A DNA stretch of 64,000 nt from Verrucomicrobiaceae bacterium (lineage in GTDB: Bacteria > Verrucomicrobiota > Verrucomicrobiia > Verrucomicrobiales > Verrucomicrobiaceae): assembly GCA_016795365.1 (NCBI GenBank), contig JAEUHN010000047.1, positions 62,001-126,000 of the forward strand, written 5' to 3'. Position numbers and translations under genes: made by a program. Below are positions 53,971 through 63,169 of this stretch, piece after piece. Below the pieces are notes generated by a model. It saw nothing but the letters and a program-made list of their open reading frames with translations, was not told where the DNA came from and did no database searches. Numbering within the stretch: the stretch's first letter is position 1; every line of letters begins with the position of its first letter.

Positions 53971-56900
53971 ATGAAAAAACAACTTTTTGGCTTCTTGAAG
54001 ACCAACCGAAAGGGGTTGGCTCTGATCTCAGTTTTGGGCGTCGTTACCTTGGCAACGATTCTCATTCTGGCTCTTTTTTCTGTTAGTGATGCAGAGTTCA
54101 AGGCGGCCAAAAACTACTCGGATGGAGCCACGGCTCGGCATTTGGCTGACACCGCCACGAATTTGGTGATTTCGCAGATACAAGCCGGTGCGACTGGGGC
54201 TGCGATTGCGGGCTCACAGTCTGTGGCTGGTAGAACAACATGGGCATCCCAACCCGGCGCAATTAGAGTATATCGAACAGATGGTGAGTTCATTGAAGGG
54301 CGTCGCTTGTATTCCTCGGACTCAATGGTCATTACCCAATCGGGACCGGGCGGAGAACTCAAGATGGCAACAGACGCCCCAGGCTCCGAATGGGATACCA
54401 ACAAGGCTGAGTGGGTAGACCTTAACGAGCCGGTGATACGCGCTTCGGCAGTGGGAGGCAACACAAGAACCATTTTCCCAATCGTGGATCCTCGTGCAGC
54501 GAAAGTTTATAATGGCTTGCAGCCGGTGGAGGGCTTTTCGTTTTCCAGGAAGCTTCTTTCTGGTGACCTCCCTGGAGTCGTCGATAACGGCGAACCTGAC
54601 GACCTGAGGGTCCCCATGCCAGTAAGGTGGCTGTATGTCCTCAAGGATGGATCCATGGGGACAGTTAACTCGACCTCCAGCACTACGGCCACTTGGGTCA
54701 ATACCAATGGAGCGGGCCAGCCGTCAGCCGCCAATCCCATCATCGGTCGCGTCGCTTTCTGGACAGACGATGAGTCGTGCCGAATAAACATCAACACTGC
54801 CGGTGAACCCGGGCAATTTGCAACACCCACGGTCTTTCATAATCGTGATGCGGCCTGGGCCAATTACCAGCCCGTTTGGGGCGAGTATCAGCGTTATCCA
54901 GGGCACCCGGCCACTGTAGCACTTAGCAGCGTTTTGTCCCCCAATCCAACCCATAACCCGTCACAGTATGACGGTGATGGATATCTTGGCGGGACGTCGA
55001 TTCATCCAAAGCAAGTAATCAACCTCAAGAGCTCGATTTCACTCCTCGTGCCAAAACTGGGCCACGGCGCTTCTGCTGACGGCACCATCCCCTACGCCCC
55101 CGACGATTTCAACAACACCAACTCGCCTGAAATTAGTGCGTTGATAAGAGAGCACGAGCAAGTTTCTCAGAAGCACCTCTTTGCCTCTGTGGACGAGTGG
55201 ATCTTTGCTAACAGGCAGACGAGCAACAAGGACAGAGAGATTGTAGTGGCAACTGGGCCTACAGGTTCACAACTAGTCAGCCCGGATATTCTCGAGCGAG
55301 GGAGGTTCTTTTTGACAGCCAGTGCGCGGTCTTCAGAGCTTAATATGTTCGGATTGCCACGAGTGGCTATTTGGCCGGTTCCCGATGCTGATTTGGGTCC
55401 GAAGTTCAGAACTGGCTATGATGCGACCATAGCATATGCGTCTTCCCTTGGCAGCACTCGGCGTGATGTCTCTGGCATTTCCACCAACAGCTATTACTTC
55501 AGCCGGCGAGACGCCAACAGTGCAATCGAGGATATGGGTGGCGGCACTCAGTCCCCTGGCCTCACCAGAAATGGCAAACTAATGACCTACCTGGATGCGT
55601 TGATCAGTGGAGCCAAGATGCCTGGCGGAGACACTTTCCGAGGTAAATACGGAATGGACGATTCTCGTCAGATTTTGGTGCAGATATTCGATTACATTCG
55701 AATCACCAACTTGTATGACGCGTTCCTTGATGACCTTTATGTAAAATCCCGAGGAAAAAGGGATTTTTGGGATGATGCGACACCTCCCGCTGCTGGTGCT
55801 ACGAAATTGAACCGGCAGCAAGACTTGTGGAATCAACGGCCTGAGGAATTTTCCTACTATACTTATACCGCACCTCGGTTTGACACCATCAGACGTGTGG
55901 GGGACCTTGGTGGCATTGTTCCCACTGAGTTCCGCGACCAGTATCAAGACAAAAGGATGACGACAGGGTCCTATCCTGGACATGGACAAGTTCGCCCCAT
56001 CCACTGGACTATCGGCGAAAAGACATACAAGGGTTTTGGGAGATTCCCCACAATATCAGAGGTGGCCCTCCAGTTTATATGCACTGGCGATGGAAAGAAT
56101 GGTCCCGGAAGCTATGCTATGCAGGGCACCAATGGGGAGCAGGTATTGAGCGGAGGAAAGACAGCGCAGCGAATCAACCCAGACGTGGAAGCTCCTGAGT
56201 TTGATCGGACGGGCCTCTCAAGAGGCAATGATGGCAATGGAAATCCAATCCCATTGTTCTGGTATTCCAACTTCCCGCCCTTCCCTTCAAAGCAGCTCTT
56301 TGAGAAGTGGGGTTGTGACTTTGCTCAGTGGGGCCAGGGAGGTCCTCGAGACCCACTTCGTCATCCCGCTATGGATCCCATGAATTGGAACTGCACGCTC
56401 GAACACAATCAAGCTGATGGTGGTATCGAATTGAAGGAGACCGAGAAGCGCATTCAAGTGGTGATGCAGATGGAGCTTTTTGTGCCAGCTGTCGGATACA
56501 CCAAATACGCTCCTGACTTCACCATTGTTTTGAATGGGAAGGAGCTCGGCAACTTCCAAATTGAACGAACCCTTCCATCGGGAGCGACAAGATTTGATTC
56601 GATTTTTAACACCACTACAGACCAGGTGGTCCAATCGACAACTGCCTACATGGGCAGTGCCCTTGGGGAGGCAGTAACGTCTGTCAATGTTACGCCCCTG
56701 GGAGGTAGCTACGGCACAACTCCGCTTATGAGCGGTCGCCAAGCAAAATCAATCGGCCTTATGCCGCAAGATCCCAACTATAACACTTCGGCAACGGGCG
56801 ATCCTCATAGTGCGATGTTGAACTTCCCGCTGGTGAGCAGTTACTTCACTGTTGATCGGACCAAGAATATTAAGTTCAAGGCTCCCAAGAGCCCGCTCCG

Positions 56901-58953
56901 CATTGATATTTATGCGTCGCATGACTGGCTGGGCAAGAACTCCAAGAAGAACACGACACCTGCCCAGACTGTGATGCTCCAGTTTGACGATGGCGAAGTT
57001 CCACCGCCATGGCTCGTTGTGTATTCAACTGAGAAATGGAAGGAGATCGATGGCAGCGGTAACTTGTATGAACGAAGGGCGATTCATGCTCCTCGCTGGT
57101 GGTCATTTAACGTCGGAGGTGCTCTTCAGCGGTATGAAGGGTCAGCCATCTATTCGGGGTCCAATCTCAGATGGAACACCAAAGAGCATGTTTTCAACGA
57201 ACAGCGAGATCTTGATACAAGAGGGCGGTTTGCAGGAACTGGCAACACCCTCACGAAGACGATGCTGCCAACTGGAGGAACGACCGATGTGCCGTCGCAA
57301 CTGCAGATTTATGGCTACTCGCCAATTGGAAACTTCAGAGGGGTGAAGTCAAACCCTGAGAAGGACTTGATCAATGAGAGCGTGTATCAGCCTGTGGTTC
57401 GCAACAGGGATGGCAAACCCGGGATGGGCCAGTATGGCTTTTGGGGCACTGACTCCATACGTAGTATGGTTCCGGCACATGGGGATTATCGGATATTAGC
57501 TGCCCGCCCGGTTGTTCCCGCGACGGTGTGGAAGAAACATCGAGTATGGCAAGAGCGTCCGAATGATTTGTTTGCTCACAGCTTAATGGGTGCGAGGTCT
57601 GATTTGGAAGTTGGTGTCGATATCGGCAGCGGCAAAAATGACCCTCTCACTGTCGTTTCTACCAACCGTCTGGTATCTGCATGGTATCCTGTCACTCAGG
57701 TTCCCGATACGCCCTTGACGCCCACTGCAAGAGCCGCCTCTACACTCAGGAGAGACTTTGATAACGGTATTGGGGACATTCGAGACGGGGCTTACATCAA
57801 CAAACCAGATGATGGAAATTTGAGTGTGGATCAGGAGTGGTATGGGACTTCCAAGCGCTTTTACACGACGAGAAACTCTTATTTCAAGAGCAGCTTTCTT
57901 CAGATTCCATCTACGGGGTCGTATTTCACGCCCAATCGTATGCTTTCTTCGCCTGTCATGTTTGGATCGCTACCCACTGGTGTGTATGGCTATGCTGGCT
58001 CCACGCCAGACGAGCAGACAAACGGTGTGCCATGGCGCACCCTCTTGTTCCGGTCTGACCCTGCGCTCACCCACTATGGTAATGGCATCAAATCACCAGC
58101 TGATCACAACATCCTTGATCTGTTTTGGATGCCGATTGTCGAGCCCTACGCGATTAGCGACAGCTTCTCTTCGGCAGGCAAAGTGAACATGAACTACCAG
58201 ATGGTTCCGTTCACACACATCAAACGCAAAACCGGAATGCACGCCGTGCTTAAGGGCGAACTTATGACTGCTTTCTCACAAAACGATGTGCGGACAGGAG
58301 TTCCCGGTGCGAACAGCACACTGATATATAAAACATTCAAGAATGGCAATGCTGCTCCACCAGAATTCTGGGGTGAGGGTGACAAAATGCAGTGGCACAG
58401 AAAGGTGGAGATTGATTCAACACTCGCACAGTTCGATGATCGGTTTGAGATGAAGACACCACGTTCAGGAACGAAAGCAGGATTGTTCAGGACGGCTTCG
58501 CAAATTTGTGAAATTGACCTGATACCCAAAACAGGGCGTCCAGGTGAGCCTACTGTCGGAAAACCAGCTAATGATGCTCAACGGCGAGCTGTTATGAACC
58601 TGTTCTGGAACTATAACCAGATCACAGGTGACAACACCCGTGAGAGACCCTACTCAAACATTTATCAGAAAGTTACCACGCGATCCAATACCTTCCGGGT
58701 ATATTTTATGGCTCAGGCCATCAGAAAGGCTAAATCAGTCTCACCTGATCAAATTGACTTGAGCAAGGACACAGTGACTGGCGAGTATCGTGGGTCGGCA
58801 TTGATCGAGCGTTTCCTAGATTTTTCGGCTGCGGAGCGAGGTTCAGCTCCTGTGGCATTCCCTGACTATGCAGATGCTTCTCCGCTCTCCAAGGCATCGC
58901 TTGAGACTTTCTATCACTTCAGAATTCTGGAGACTAAACAATTTACTCCTTAA
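53971..58953 (+). CDS. Verru_Chthon cassette protein A (GspK-like giant minor pseudopilin)
   Basis: This 1660-residue protein matches the Verru_Chthon cassette protein A family, found in Verrucomicrobia next to large beta-repeat proteins. The N-terminus MKKQLFGFLKTNRKG followed by LALISVLGVVTLATILILAL is a prepilin-type leader and hydrophobic helix. Cleavage is expected after Gly15. Residue +5 is Ser rather than Glu, as in GspK-type pseudopilins, which also lack Glu5. An early RHLADTATNLVISQIQ helix follows, like the GspK N-terminal region. The remaining ~1600 residues form a periplasmic or extracellular ectodomain with no domain I can name. Many Trp, Tyr and Pro residues and a middle region rich in short beta segments suggest several folded domains. 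Gene B starts 3 bp after its stop. Base composition is A/T-richer than the rest of the window. Confidence 0.88.
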   Translation: MKKQLFGFLKTNRKGLALISVLGVVTLATILILALFSVSDAEFKAAKNYSDGATARHLADTATNLVISQIQAGATGAAIAGSQSVAGRTTWASQPGAIRVYRTDGEFIEGRRLYSSDSMVITQSGPGGELKMATDAPGSEWDTNKAEWVDLNEPVIRASAVGGNTRTIFPIVDPRAAKVYNGLQPVEGFSFSRKLLSGDLPGVVDNGEPDDLRVPMPVRWLYVLKDGSMGTVNSTSSTTATWVNTNGAGQPSAANPIIGRVAFWTDDESCRININTAGEPGQFATPTVFHNRDAAWANYQPVWGEYQRYPGHPATVALSSVLSPNPTHNPSQYDGDGYLGGTSIHPKQVINLKSSISLLVPKLGHGASADGTIPYAPDDFNNTNSPEISALIREHEQVSQKHLFASVDEWIFANRQTSNKDREIVVATGPTGSQLVSPDILERGRFFLTASARSSELNMFGLPRVAIWPVPDADLGPKFRTGYDATIAYASSLGSTRRDVSGISTNSYYFSRRDANSAIEDMGGGTQSPGLTRNGKLMTYLDALISGAKMPGGDTFRGKYGMDDSRQILVQIFDYIRITNLYDAFLDDLYVKSRGKRDFWDDATPPAAGATKLNRQQDLWNQRPEEFSYYTYTAPRFDTIRRVGDLGGIVPTEFRDQYQDKRMTTGSYPGHGQVRPIHWTIGEKTYKGFGRFPTISEVALQFICTGDGKNGPGSYAMQGTNGEQVLSGGKTAQRINPDVEAPEFDRTGLSRGNDGNGNPIPLFWYSNFPPFPSKQLFEKWGCDFAQWGQGGPRDPLRHPAMDPMNWNCTLEHNQADGGIELKETEKRIQVVMQMELFVPAVGYTKYAPDFTIVLNGKELGNFQIERTLPSGATRFDSIFNTTTDQVVQSTTAYMGSALGEAVTSVNVTPLGGSYGTTPLMSGRQAKSIGLMPQDPNYNTSATGDPHSAMLNFPLVSSYFTVDRTKNIKFKAPKSPLRIDIYASHDWLGKNSKKNTTPAQTVMLQFDDGEVPPPWLVVYSTEKWKEIDGSGNLYERRAIHAPRWWSFNVGGALQRYEGSAIYSGSNLRWNTKEHVFNEQRDLDTRGRFAGTGNTLTKTMLPTGGTTDVPSQLQIYGYSPIGNFRGVKSNPEKDLINESVYQPVVRNRDGKPGMGQYGFWGTDSIRSMVPAHGDYRILAARPVVPATVWKKHRVWQERPNDLFAHSLMGARSDLEVGVDIGSGKNDPLTVVSTNRLVSAWYPVTQVPDTPLTPTARAASTLRRDFDNGIGDIRDGAYINKPDDGNLSVDQEWYGTSKRFYTTRNSYFKSSFLQIPSTGSYFTPNRMLSSPVMFGSLPTGVYGYAGSTPDEQTNGVPWRTLLFRSDPALTHYGNGIKSPADHNILDLFWMPIVEPYAISDSFSSAGKVNMNYQMVPFTHIKRKTGMHAVLKGELMTAFSQNDVRTGVPGANSTLIYKTFKNGNAAPPEFWGEGDKMQWHRKVEIDSTLAQFDDRFEMKTPRSGTKAGLFRTASQICEIDLIPKTGRPGEPTVGKPANDAQRRAVMNLFWNYNQITGDNTRERPYSNIYQKVTTRSNTFRVYFMAQAIRKAKSVSPDQIDLSKDTVTGEYRGSALIERFLDFSAAERGSAPVAFPDYADASPLSKASLETFYHFRILETKQFTP

Positions 58954-58956
58954 AGT

Positions 58957-59466
58957 ATGAGTCGAACAAATACTGGATCTGTCGCTCCTGTTTCTCGCTC
59001 AAATGGGACCTGTGGTTTTTCGCTTATCGAGACGGTTTTGGCTCTTGGAATCATGGGCTTGGCGATCACCGCTTTGCTCGGACTGCTTCCTCATGGAATT
59101 GAGATGTCCAGGAAGGCTGCCAATGTGAGTGCTATGAGTCGAATTGTTGATTCGATTCAGAGTCGTCTACTGATGAATAGTTTTGTGGCACTGAAGAATC
59201 TTGGTTCCACGACGCTTCATTTTGATGATCAAGGCGCTATCCTTGAAGATGGGGGGGACTTGACCATGAGCTCTTACGTCGTGCGTGTTCGACCTGCTAG
59301 AGGAACTGCCCTCGCGACTCTCCCTGGAGCTGCTCAGAACGAGGAAACACTACTTTGTTTCGCGGTGGATATTGCTGCGACAGCCAATCCAAATTTCAAC
59401 TTTGAGAACGCAGTGAAAAACTCGTTTGACTCGATTCCGCTGCACATCGCTCCGCTAGTTCCCTGA
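58957..59466 (+). CDS. Verru_Chthon cassette protein B (GspI-like prepilin)
   Basis: This 169-residue type IV prepilin-like protein is expected to be processed after Gly20: CG followed by FSLIETVLALGIMGLAITAL, with Glu at +5. A long leader (20 residues), the hydrophobic helix and SRKAANVSAMSRIVDSIQSRLL resemble minor pseudopilin GspI. Only three bases separate it from gene A, so translation is probably coupled. Near 59251-59257 a run of seven G lies in the coding sequence. It belongs to the cassette B family of Verrucomicrobia. It should sit in the inner membrane and be assembled into a pseudopilus tip; that role is inferred. Confidence 0.85.
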   Translation: MSRTNTGSVAPVSRSNGTCGFSLIETVLALGIMGLAITALLGLLPHGIEMSRKAANVSAMSRIVDSIQSRLLMNSFVALKNLGSTTLHFDDQGAILEDGGDLTMSSYVVRVRPARGTALATLPGAAQNEETLLCFAVDIAATANPNFNFENAVKNSFDSIPLHIAPLVP

Positions 59467-59499
59467 TTCGCTGTTCCAGCATTAATTTCACAACCTATT

Positions 59500-60585
59500 A
59501 TGACAACAACATTGGCAATGCTGAGGCCTTGCACTCATGAACGTCCAGGAGTGAAGGTGCGGGCTTTTACTCTTGTTGAGGTGCTTGTTTCCATGGTCAT
59601 TTTGGCCATGATGATGCTGATCATCACGACGGTGATCAGTCAGGCACAGCGGAGTTGGAAGGCTGCTTCCTCAAAGGTCAGTCAGTTTCGAGAGGCGCGT
59701 CTGGCGTTCGACACAATCACAAGAAATCTGCGGCAAGCTTCGATAGATACTCATCGAACTTTCTTGTGGGGAACGGCCACCTATTCGAGTGATCCACTAG
59801 CACCTCCAAGTGGGAGTGGACGAACGGCTCACTTGGGAATCAAGTTTGATGCGGCCAGCCGCTTGGTATCGGGTGGGGGGGGGGCGGCAGAGTTGCCTGG
59901 TCATGCAGTGATCTTTCAGGCCCCTCTTGGGAAGACAGCGATGGGTGAGGGCTCAAGTCTGGACATCTCAGGCCTCAAAAATTTGCTCTGCACGCGAGGC
60001 TACTTTGTCCAGTTTGGAACTGATGCGAGTTTCCTCCCTATTGGGCTAGCCTCCCGACTTCAGGCTAAATACAGGTATCGCTTGTATGAATACCAGCCCA
60101 ACACCGAGAACAACACGGTTTACAATGTTGCGGGTAATCAAGAGTGGGCAACGATAGAACTGAGTGACGCGCGAAACACGGTGCGTCCGTTGGCAGACAA
60201 TATCTTGATGCTCGGATTCGCAGTATCATTTGCTTCTCCTGCTGCCGATTCTGTGCCCAGACTTGCGGGTAACTCAGACGAGATGAGTCTGGAGTATGGG
60301 TTTAACTCTTATGAGGCACCCGAGGCGGCCAAAAGGTTTCGCCTTCCGCGGTATGCGCATATTTTCATGATAGCGATGGACGAAGAGTCTGCTGCTCGCC
60401 TTGCTCAAATCCACAACACAAGTCCTCCCGATAGCGTGCGCTCATCTGGAGCGACTTTCACGAGTCCTAACCAGCTCTTTGGACAAACGGGTGACTTGGC
60501 AAAAGTGAGGGCTTACATGGACAGTCAGCGACTGAATTACAGGATCTTTAACTCGGCAGTTCTGATCGTGGGCTCCGAGTCTTGA
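59500..60585 (+). CDS. Verru_Chthon cassette protein C (GspJ-like prepilin)
   Basis: This 361-residue prepilin-like protein has a leader of ~22 residues. Its cleavage region is VRA followed by FTLVEVLVSMVILAMMMLII, with Glu at +5 and Ala instead of the usual Gly before the cut. The following FREARLAFDTITRNLRQASI closely fits the GspJ/PulJ pattern, and the globular part is larger than in GspJ. A tract of ten G at 59875-59884 codes for part of a Gly stretch (residues ~126-128), a possible slippage site. It is the third gene of the cassette, 33 bp after gene B and 15 bp before gene D. Confidence 0.86.
   Translation: MTTTLAMLRPCTHERPGVKVRAFTLVEVLVSMVILAMMMLIITTVISQAQRSWKAASSKVSQFREARLAFDTITRNLRQASIDTHRTFLWGTATYSSDPLAPPSGSGRTAHLGIKFDAASRLVSGGGGAAELPGHAVIFQAPLGKTAMGEGSSLDISGLKNLLCTRGYFVQFGTDASFLPIGLASRLQAKYRYRLYEYQPNTENNTVYNVAGNQEWATIELSDARNTVRPLADNILMLGFAVSFASPAADSVPRLAGNSDEMSLEYGFNSYEAPEAAKRFRLPRYAHIFMIAMDEESAARLAQIHNTSPPDSVRSSGATFTSPNQLFGQTGDLAKVRAYMDSQRLNYRIFNSAVLIVGSES
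59875..59884 (+). repeat. Homopolymeric tract of ten G inside cassette gene C
   Basis: Ten consecutive G occur in frame and are read as Gly codons. It is the longest mononucleotide run noticed in the window. A gain or loss of one base would shift the frame for the remaining ~235 residues, so it could make the gene phase-variable. It could also be a place of sequencing error. Confidence 0.7.
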
Positions 60586-60600
60586 TTCGGGGGAGATTTT

Positions 60601-61272
60601 GTGAAGCAACTATTTACTGTTATGACTAAAGAATCATGGAGGTCTAAAGGTTTCACTCTGATTGAGATGATGGTCGTTGTGGCAATGATCGCTTTGATTG
60701 TTGCGGCTGTCGCTCCAATGGTTTTCGGCACGCTGATCTCGACTAGACTGTCGTCGGCTGGAGAGACCTTGGCCGGACAGATTTCGCTTGCCCACCAGAT
60801 CGCAGTTTCCAGGAACATGACCGTTGAAGTTCGCTTCTACGAGTATGACGATCCTGAGGCACCTGGGTCAGGTTCTGCTTTCCGGGCGGTCGCTATCATG
60901 CAGGCTTCAGAGACGGGCCAGACCAGTCAAATGGGCAAACAGTTAACTGATACCTACTATCTGCCCTCAGGCATAGCGGTTGGGAGTTCAACTAGCATGT
61001 CTCCATTGCTTGCGACTTCAGCAGTTCGGTCTGAAGCAGATCGAGAAAAGATCATCAAACGCTCCCCCAATGCGAGATACAAGGCTTTTCAGATCAGAGG
61101 AGATGGGTCAACGAATATTGAGCAGATCATGCGCAATGAATATATGCCCAACAAAAGCTACATCACTCTGGCTGAGGACCGAGCTATTGGAGACGGTCAA
61201 AACGTGCCCAAGAATTTCTATGCGGTGCAGATAGACCCTGTCACTGGCAGGACTACATCCTATCGCCCTTGA
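60601..61272 (+). CDS. Verru_Chthon cassette protein D (GspH-like prepilin)
   Basis: This 223-residue prepilin-like protein starts at a GTG preceded by a strong GGGGGAG site (60589-60595), which decided the start; an ATG at 60622 is a possible alternative. The processing site is SKG followed by FTLIEMMVVVAMIALIVAA, with Glu at +5. The segment RLSSAGETLAGQISLAHQIAVSRNMTVEVRFYEYD is the classical GspH/FimT pattern. A globular C-terminal domain of ~150 residues follows. It ends the cassette, converging on the MFS gene with a 16-bp gap. Confidence 0.88.
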   Translation: MKQLFTVMTKESWRSKGFTLIEMMVVVAMIALIVAAVAPMVFGTLISTRLSSAGETLAGQISLAHQIAVSRNMTVEVRFYEYDDPEAPGSGSAFRAVAIMQASETGQTSQMGKQLTDTYYLPSGIAVGSSTSMSPLLATSAVRSEADREKIIKRSPNARYKAFQIRGDGSTNIEQIMRNEYMPNKSYITLAEDRAIGDGQNVPKNFYAVQIDPVTGRTTSYRP

Positions 61273-61288
61273 CGATGGCTTCGTCGGT

Positions 61289-62584
61289 TTAGTCTTCCTG
61301 AACCACAGGGCGCCGAGCATCAATGCCAAATGCGAGCACGATGGACAGCATCAGCGATCCGGCGCAGAACAGCATCGCCTCCTGGTAGTCGTGGTTGGTG
61401 TCGTAACGGGCTAAGATCCAGCCGACGAGCACGGGTTGAAGGGCGGCACCGAAGTTGCCCCACATGTTGCCCCAGCCGAACAGTTGCGCTTGGTGCTTGC
61501 CGCTGATGTCTTGAATAACGGCCCACATGGCGGGCATACCCATATCGACGAACATCGCGAGGGCACCAAAGGCGAGTGCCATCTCCAGTGGCGTGTCTGC
61601 CGCCATGACGGCGAAGTAGGCAGCCACGGCGACGATGCGAGTGACCACCAAGGGCAGCATGCGGCCCATGCGGAGGCCGTATTTTTTTGACCAGTGGTCG
61701 GTGAGGAAGCCGCCAATCGGCAGACCAATAATGCCAAGTATGAGTGCCGTGCTAGAGACCATGCCATTGACGTGATCCGGCATGTGTTTAACATCCTTCA
61801 GATAGGTTGAAAGTGAGTTCAAAAGGAAGGCCCAGCCGATGTTAGTCGTCGTTTGGTAGAGGCTAGCGAACCAGAGGCTCTTGCTCGTAAGCACGGCTTT
61901 CCAAGGAAAGTTTTTCGGCACTACTTTGACGGCTGCGCCCTCACGCCCCTCTGCGAGCAATGCGCGCTCAGCGTCGTTAGTTCTGGGGTGAAGGGTCGGG
62001 TGATCGCGAAATACACTCCAGAAACCGAGGGCGACTAGAATCCCTGCCAAGCCATAGATCCAGCCTACCCAGCGCCAACTACTGAAAAGGGCGATGACCA
62101 CAGACGCGGTGAGCACTGGAGCTAACCCAAGGCCGAGGCGACCACCCATCGAAATGATGCTGCTCCCGAGACCACGCCATTTGGTGTGAGCCCAGCAGGT
62201 TAGAATACCACTGCTGGCCGGATAGGCACCGGCTTCTGTGAGCCCGCAACCGATGCGTGCGATAGCGAGCGTGGTGAAGCCCTGGGACAGGCTCGTGGCT
62301 ATGGTGAACAATGACCACAGCACGATGTAAATCGTCATCAAAATCCGCGCGCCGTAGCGATCACTCAACCAACCAGCAGGCACTTGAGCGAGAGCATAGG
62401 CCCAGAAGAATGCCCCCTTGATCCAAGCAAGCTGAGGCGGTGTCAGGTGAATGTCGCCCTTGAATGAGTCTGAATCGACGATCCATCCCAGGCAGGCACG
62501 ATCCAGATACATCATGAAGGCCACCATCGTGGCCATGCCGAGCACAGAGAATCGAACCTGGGTGGGAGCAGCGGTGGTGGTCAT
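61289..62584 (-). CDS. MFS transporter, anion:cation symporter type (hexuronate/sugar-acid-like)
   Basis: This 431-residue inner-membrane transporter should have twelve helices. The first helix pair carries DRACLGWIVDSDSF and the MFS motif A follows as GWLSDRYGARI. RIGCGLTEAGAYPASSG in the first half is characteristic of the ACS family (ExuT/GudP/NanT-related sugar-acid permeases). A second motif-A relic is GGFLTDHWSKKYGLRMGR in the C-terminal half. It is likely to import a hexuronate or similar anion by proton symport, but the true substrate is unknown. No catabolic gene lies next to it. Confidence 0.88.
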   Translation of the reverse strand: MTTTAAPTQVRFSVLGMATMVAFMMYLDRACLGWIVDSDSFKGDIHLTPPQLAWIKGAFFWAYALAQVPAGWLSDRYGARILMTIYIVLWSLFTIATSLSQGFTTLAIARIGCGLTEAGAYPASSGILTCWAHTKWRGLGSSIISMGGRLGLGLAPVLTASVVIALFSSWRWVGWIYGLAGILVALGFWSVFRDHPTLHPRTNDAERALLAEGREGAAVKVVPKNFPWKAVLTSKSLWFASLYQTTTNIGWAFLLNSLSTYLKDVKHMPDHVNGMVSSTALILGIIGLPIGGFLTDHWSKKYGLRMGRMLPLVVTRIVAVAAYFAVMAADTPLEMALAFGALAMFVDMGMPAMWAVIQDISGKHQAQLFGWGNMWGNFGAALQPVLVGWILARYDTNHDYQEAMLFCAGSLMLSIVLAFGIDARRPVVQED

Positions 62585-62641
62585 GCAGCGGAGTTAAAGT
62601 CGTCCGCCGTCGCACTGATGTTTCGTCGATTGCGAGCCAGA

Positions 62642-63169
62642 CTACATCAGCTTGAGCAGCAGCTCGCGCACCTGAGCCTGCCATTTGGCGAGGTAGGCAA
62701 AGCGAGCCTGCGCCGCGGCCAGGCCTTGCCAGTTACCTTCGATAGCAGCTAGCGACGACTCCAGCTCGCTGCGCTTGGCATCGAGCGCGGTCCCGATTTC
62801 CTCCAGCGTTTCGCGCGTGGCGAACGTCTGGCCTTCGAGCAACGCCTTGCTCAGAGCGGTCTGCGCCTTGCTTCGCCTCTCGATCAAAGCCTCCGCTTCA
62901 GGCCTCGCCTTGCCGAGATTCATGAACAGCGACATGAGATCATCGCTCATCGTCACGGTGCGCCATTGCTTGGCGTCCTCGGGTGCCGCGAGATCAATGA
63001 GGTGCCGCAGTCGCTTGTCGGGCGCGAGCAGCAGTTCGAAGGCCGCGTTCAGCGCCGCGCGATCCGCGTCTGCCGACTTCGACTTCTCGAAGTAAGCCAC
63101 GCGCACAGCTTCCTCGCTGAGTGCTGCTTGCTGAGGCAATCCGAGGACGTCGAACGCATTCATCGTCAT
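62642..63169 (-). CDS. HscB-like co-chaperone with degenerate J domain
   Basis: This 175-residue protein resembles the Fe-S cluster co-chaperone HscB. FDVLGLPQQAALSEEAVRVAYFEKS matches helices I-II of its J domain, and a C-terminal helical bundle (~85-175) matches its client-binding domain. The HPD tripeptide needed to stimulate an Hsp70 is missing: KSADADRAALN stands in its place. The start at 63169 was chosen because its ATG shares one base with the stop of the IscA-type gene (TGATG), a sign of coupled translation; an ATG at 63163 also fits. The partnership with an IscA-type protein supports an Fe-S assembly role. Confidence 0.72.
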   Translation of the reverse strand: MTMNAFDVLGLPQQAALSEEAVRVAYFEKSKSADADRAALNAAFELLLAPDKRLRHLIDLAAPEDAKQWRTVTMSDDLMSLFMNLGKARPEAEALIERRSKAQTALSKALLEGQTFATRETLEEIGTALDAKRSELESSLAAIEGNWQGLAAAQARFAYLAKWQAQVRELLLKLM

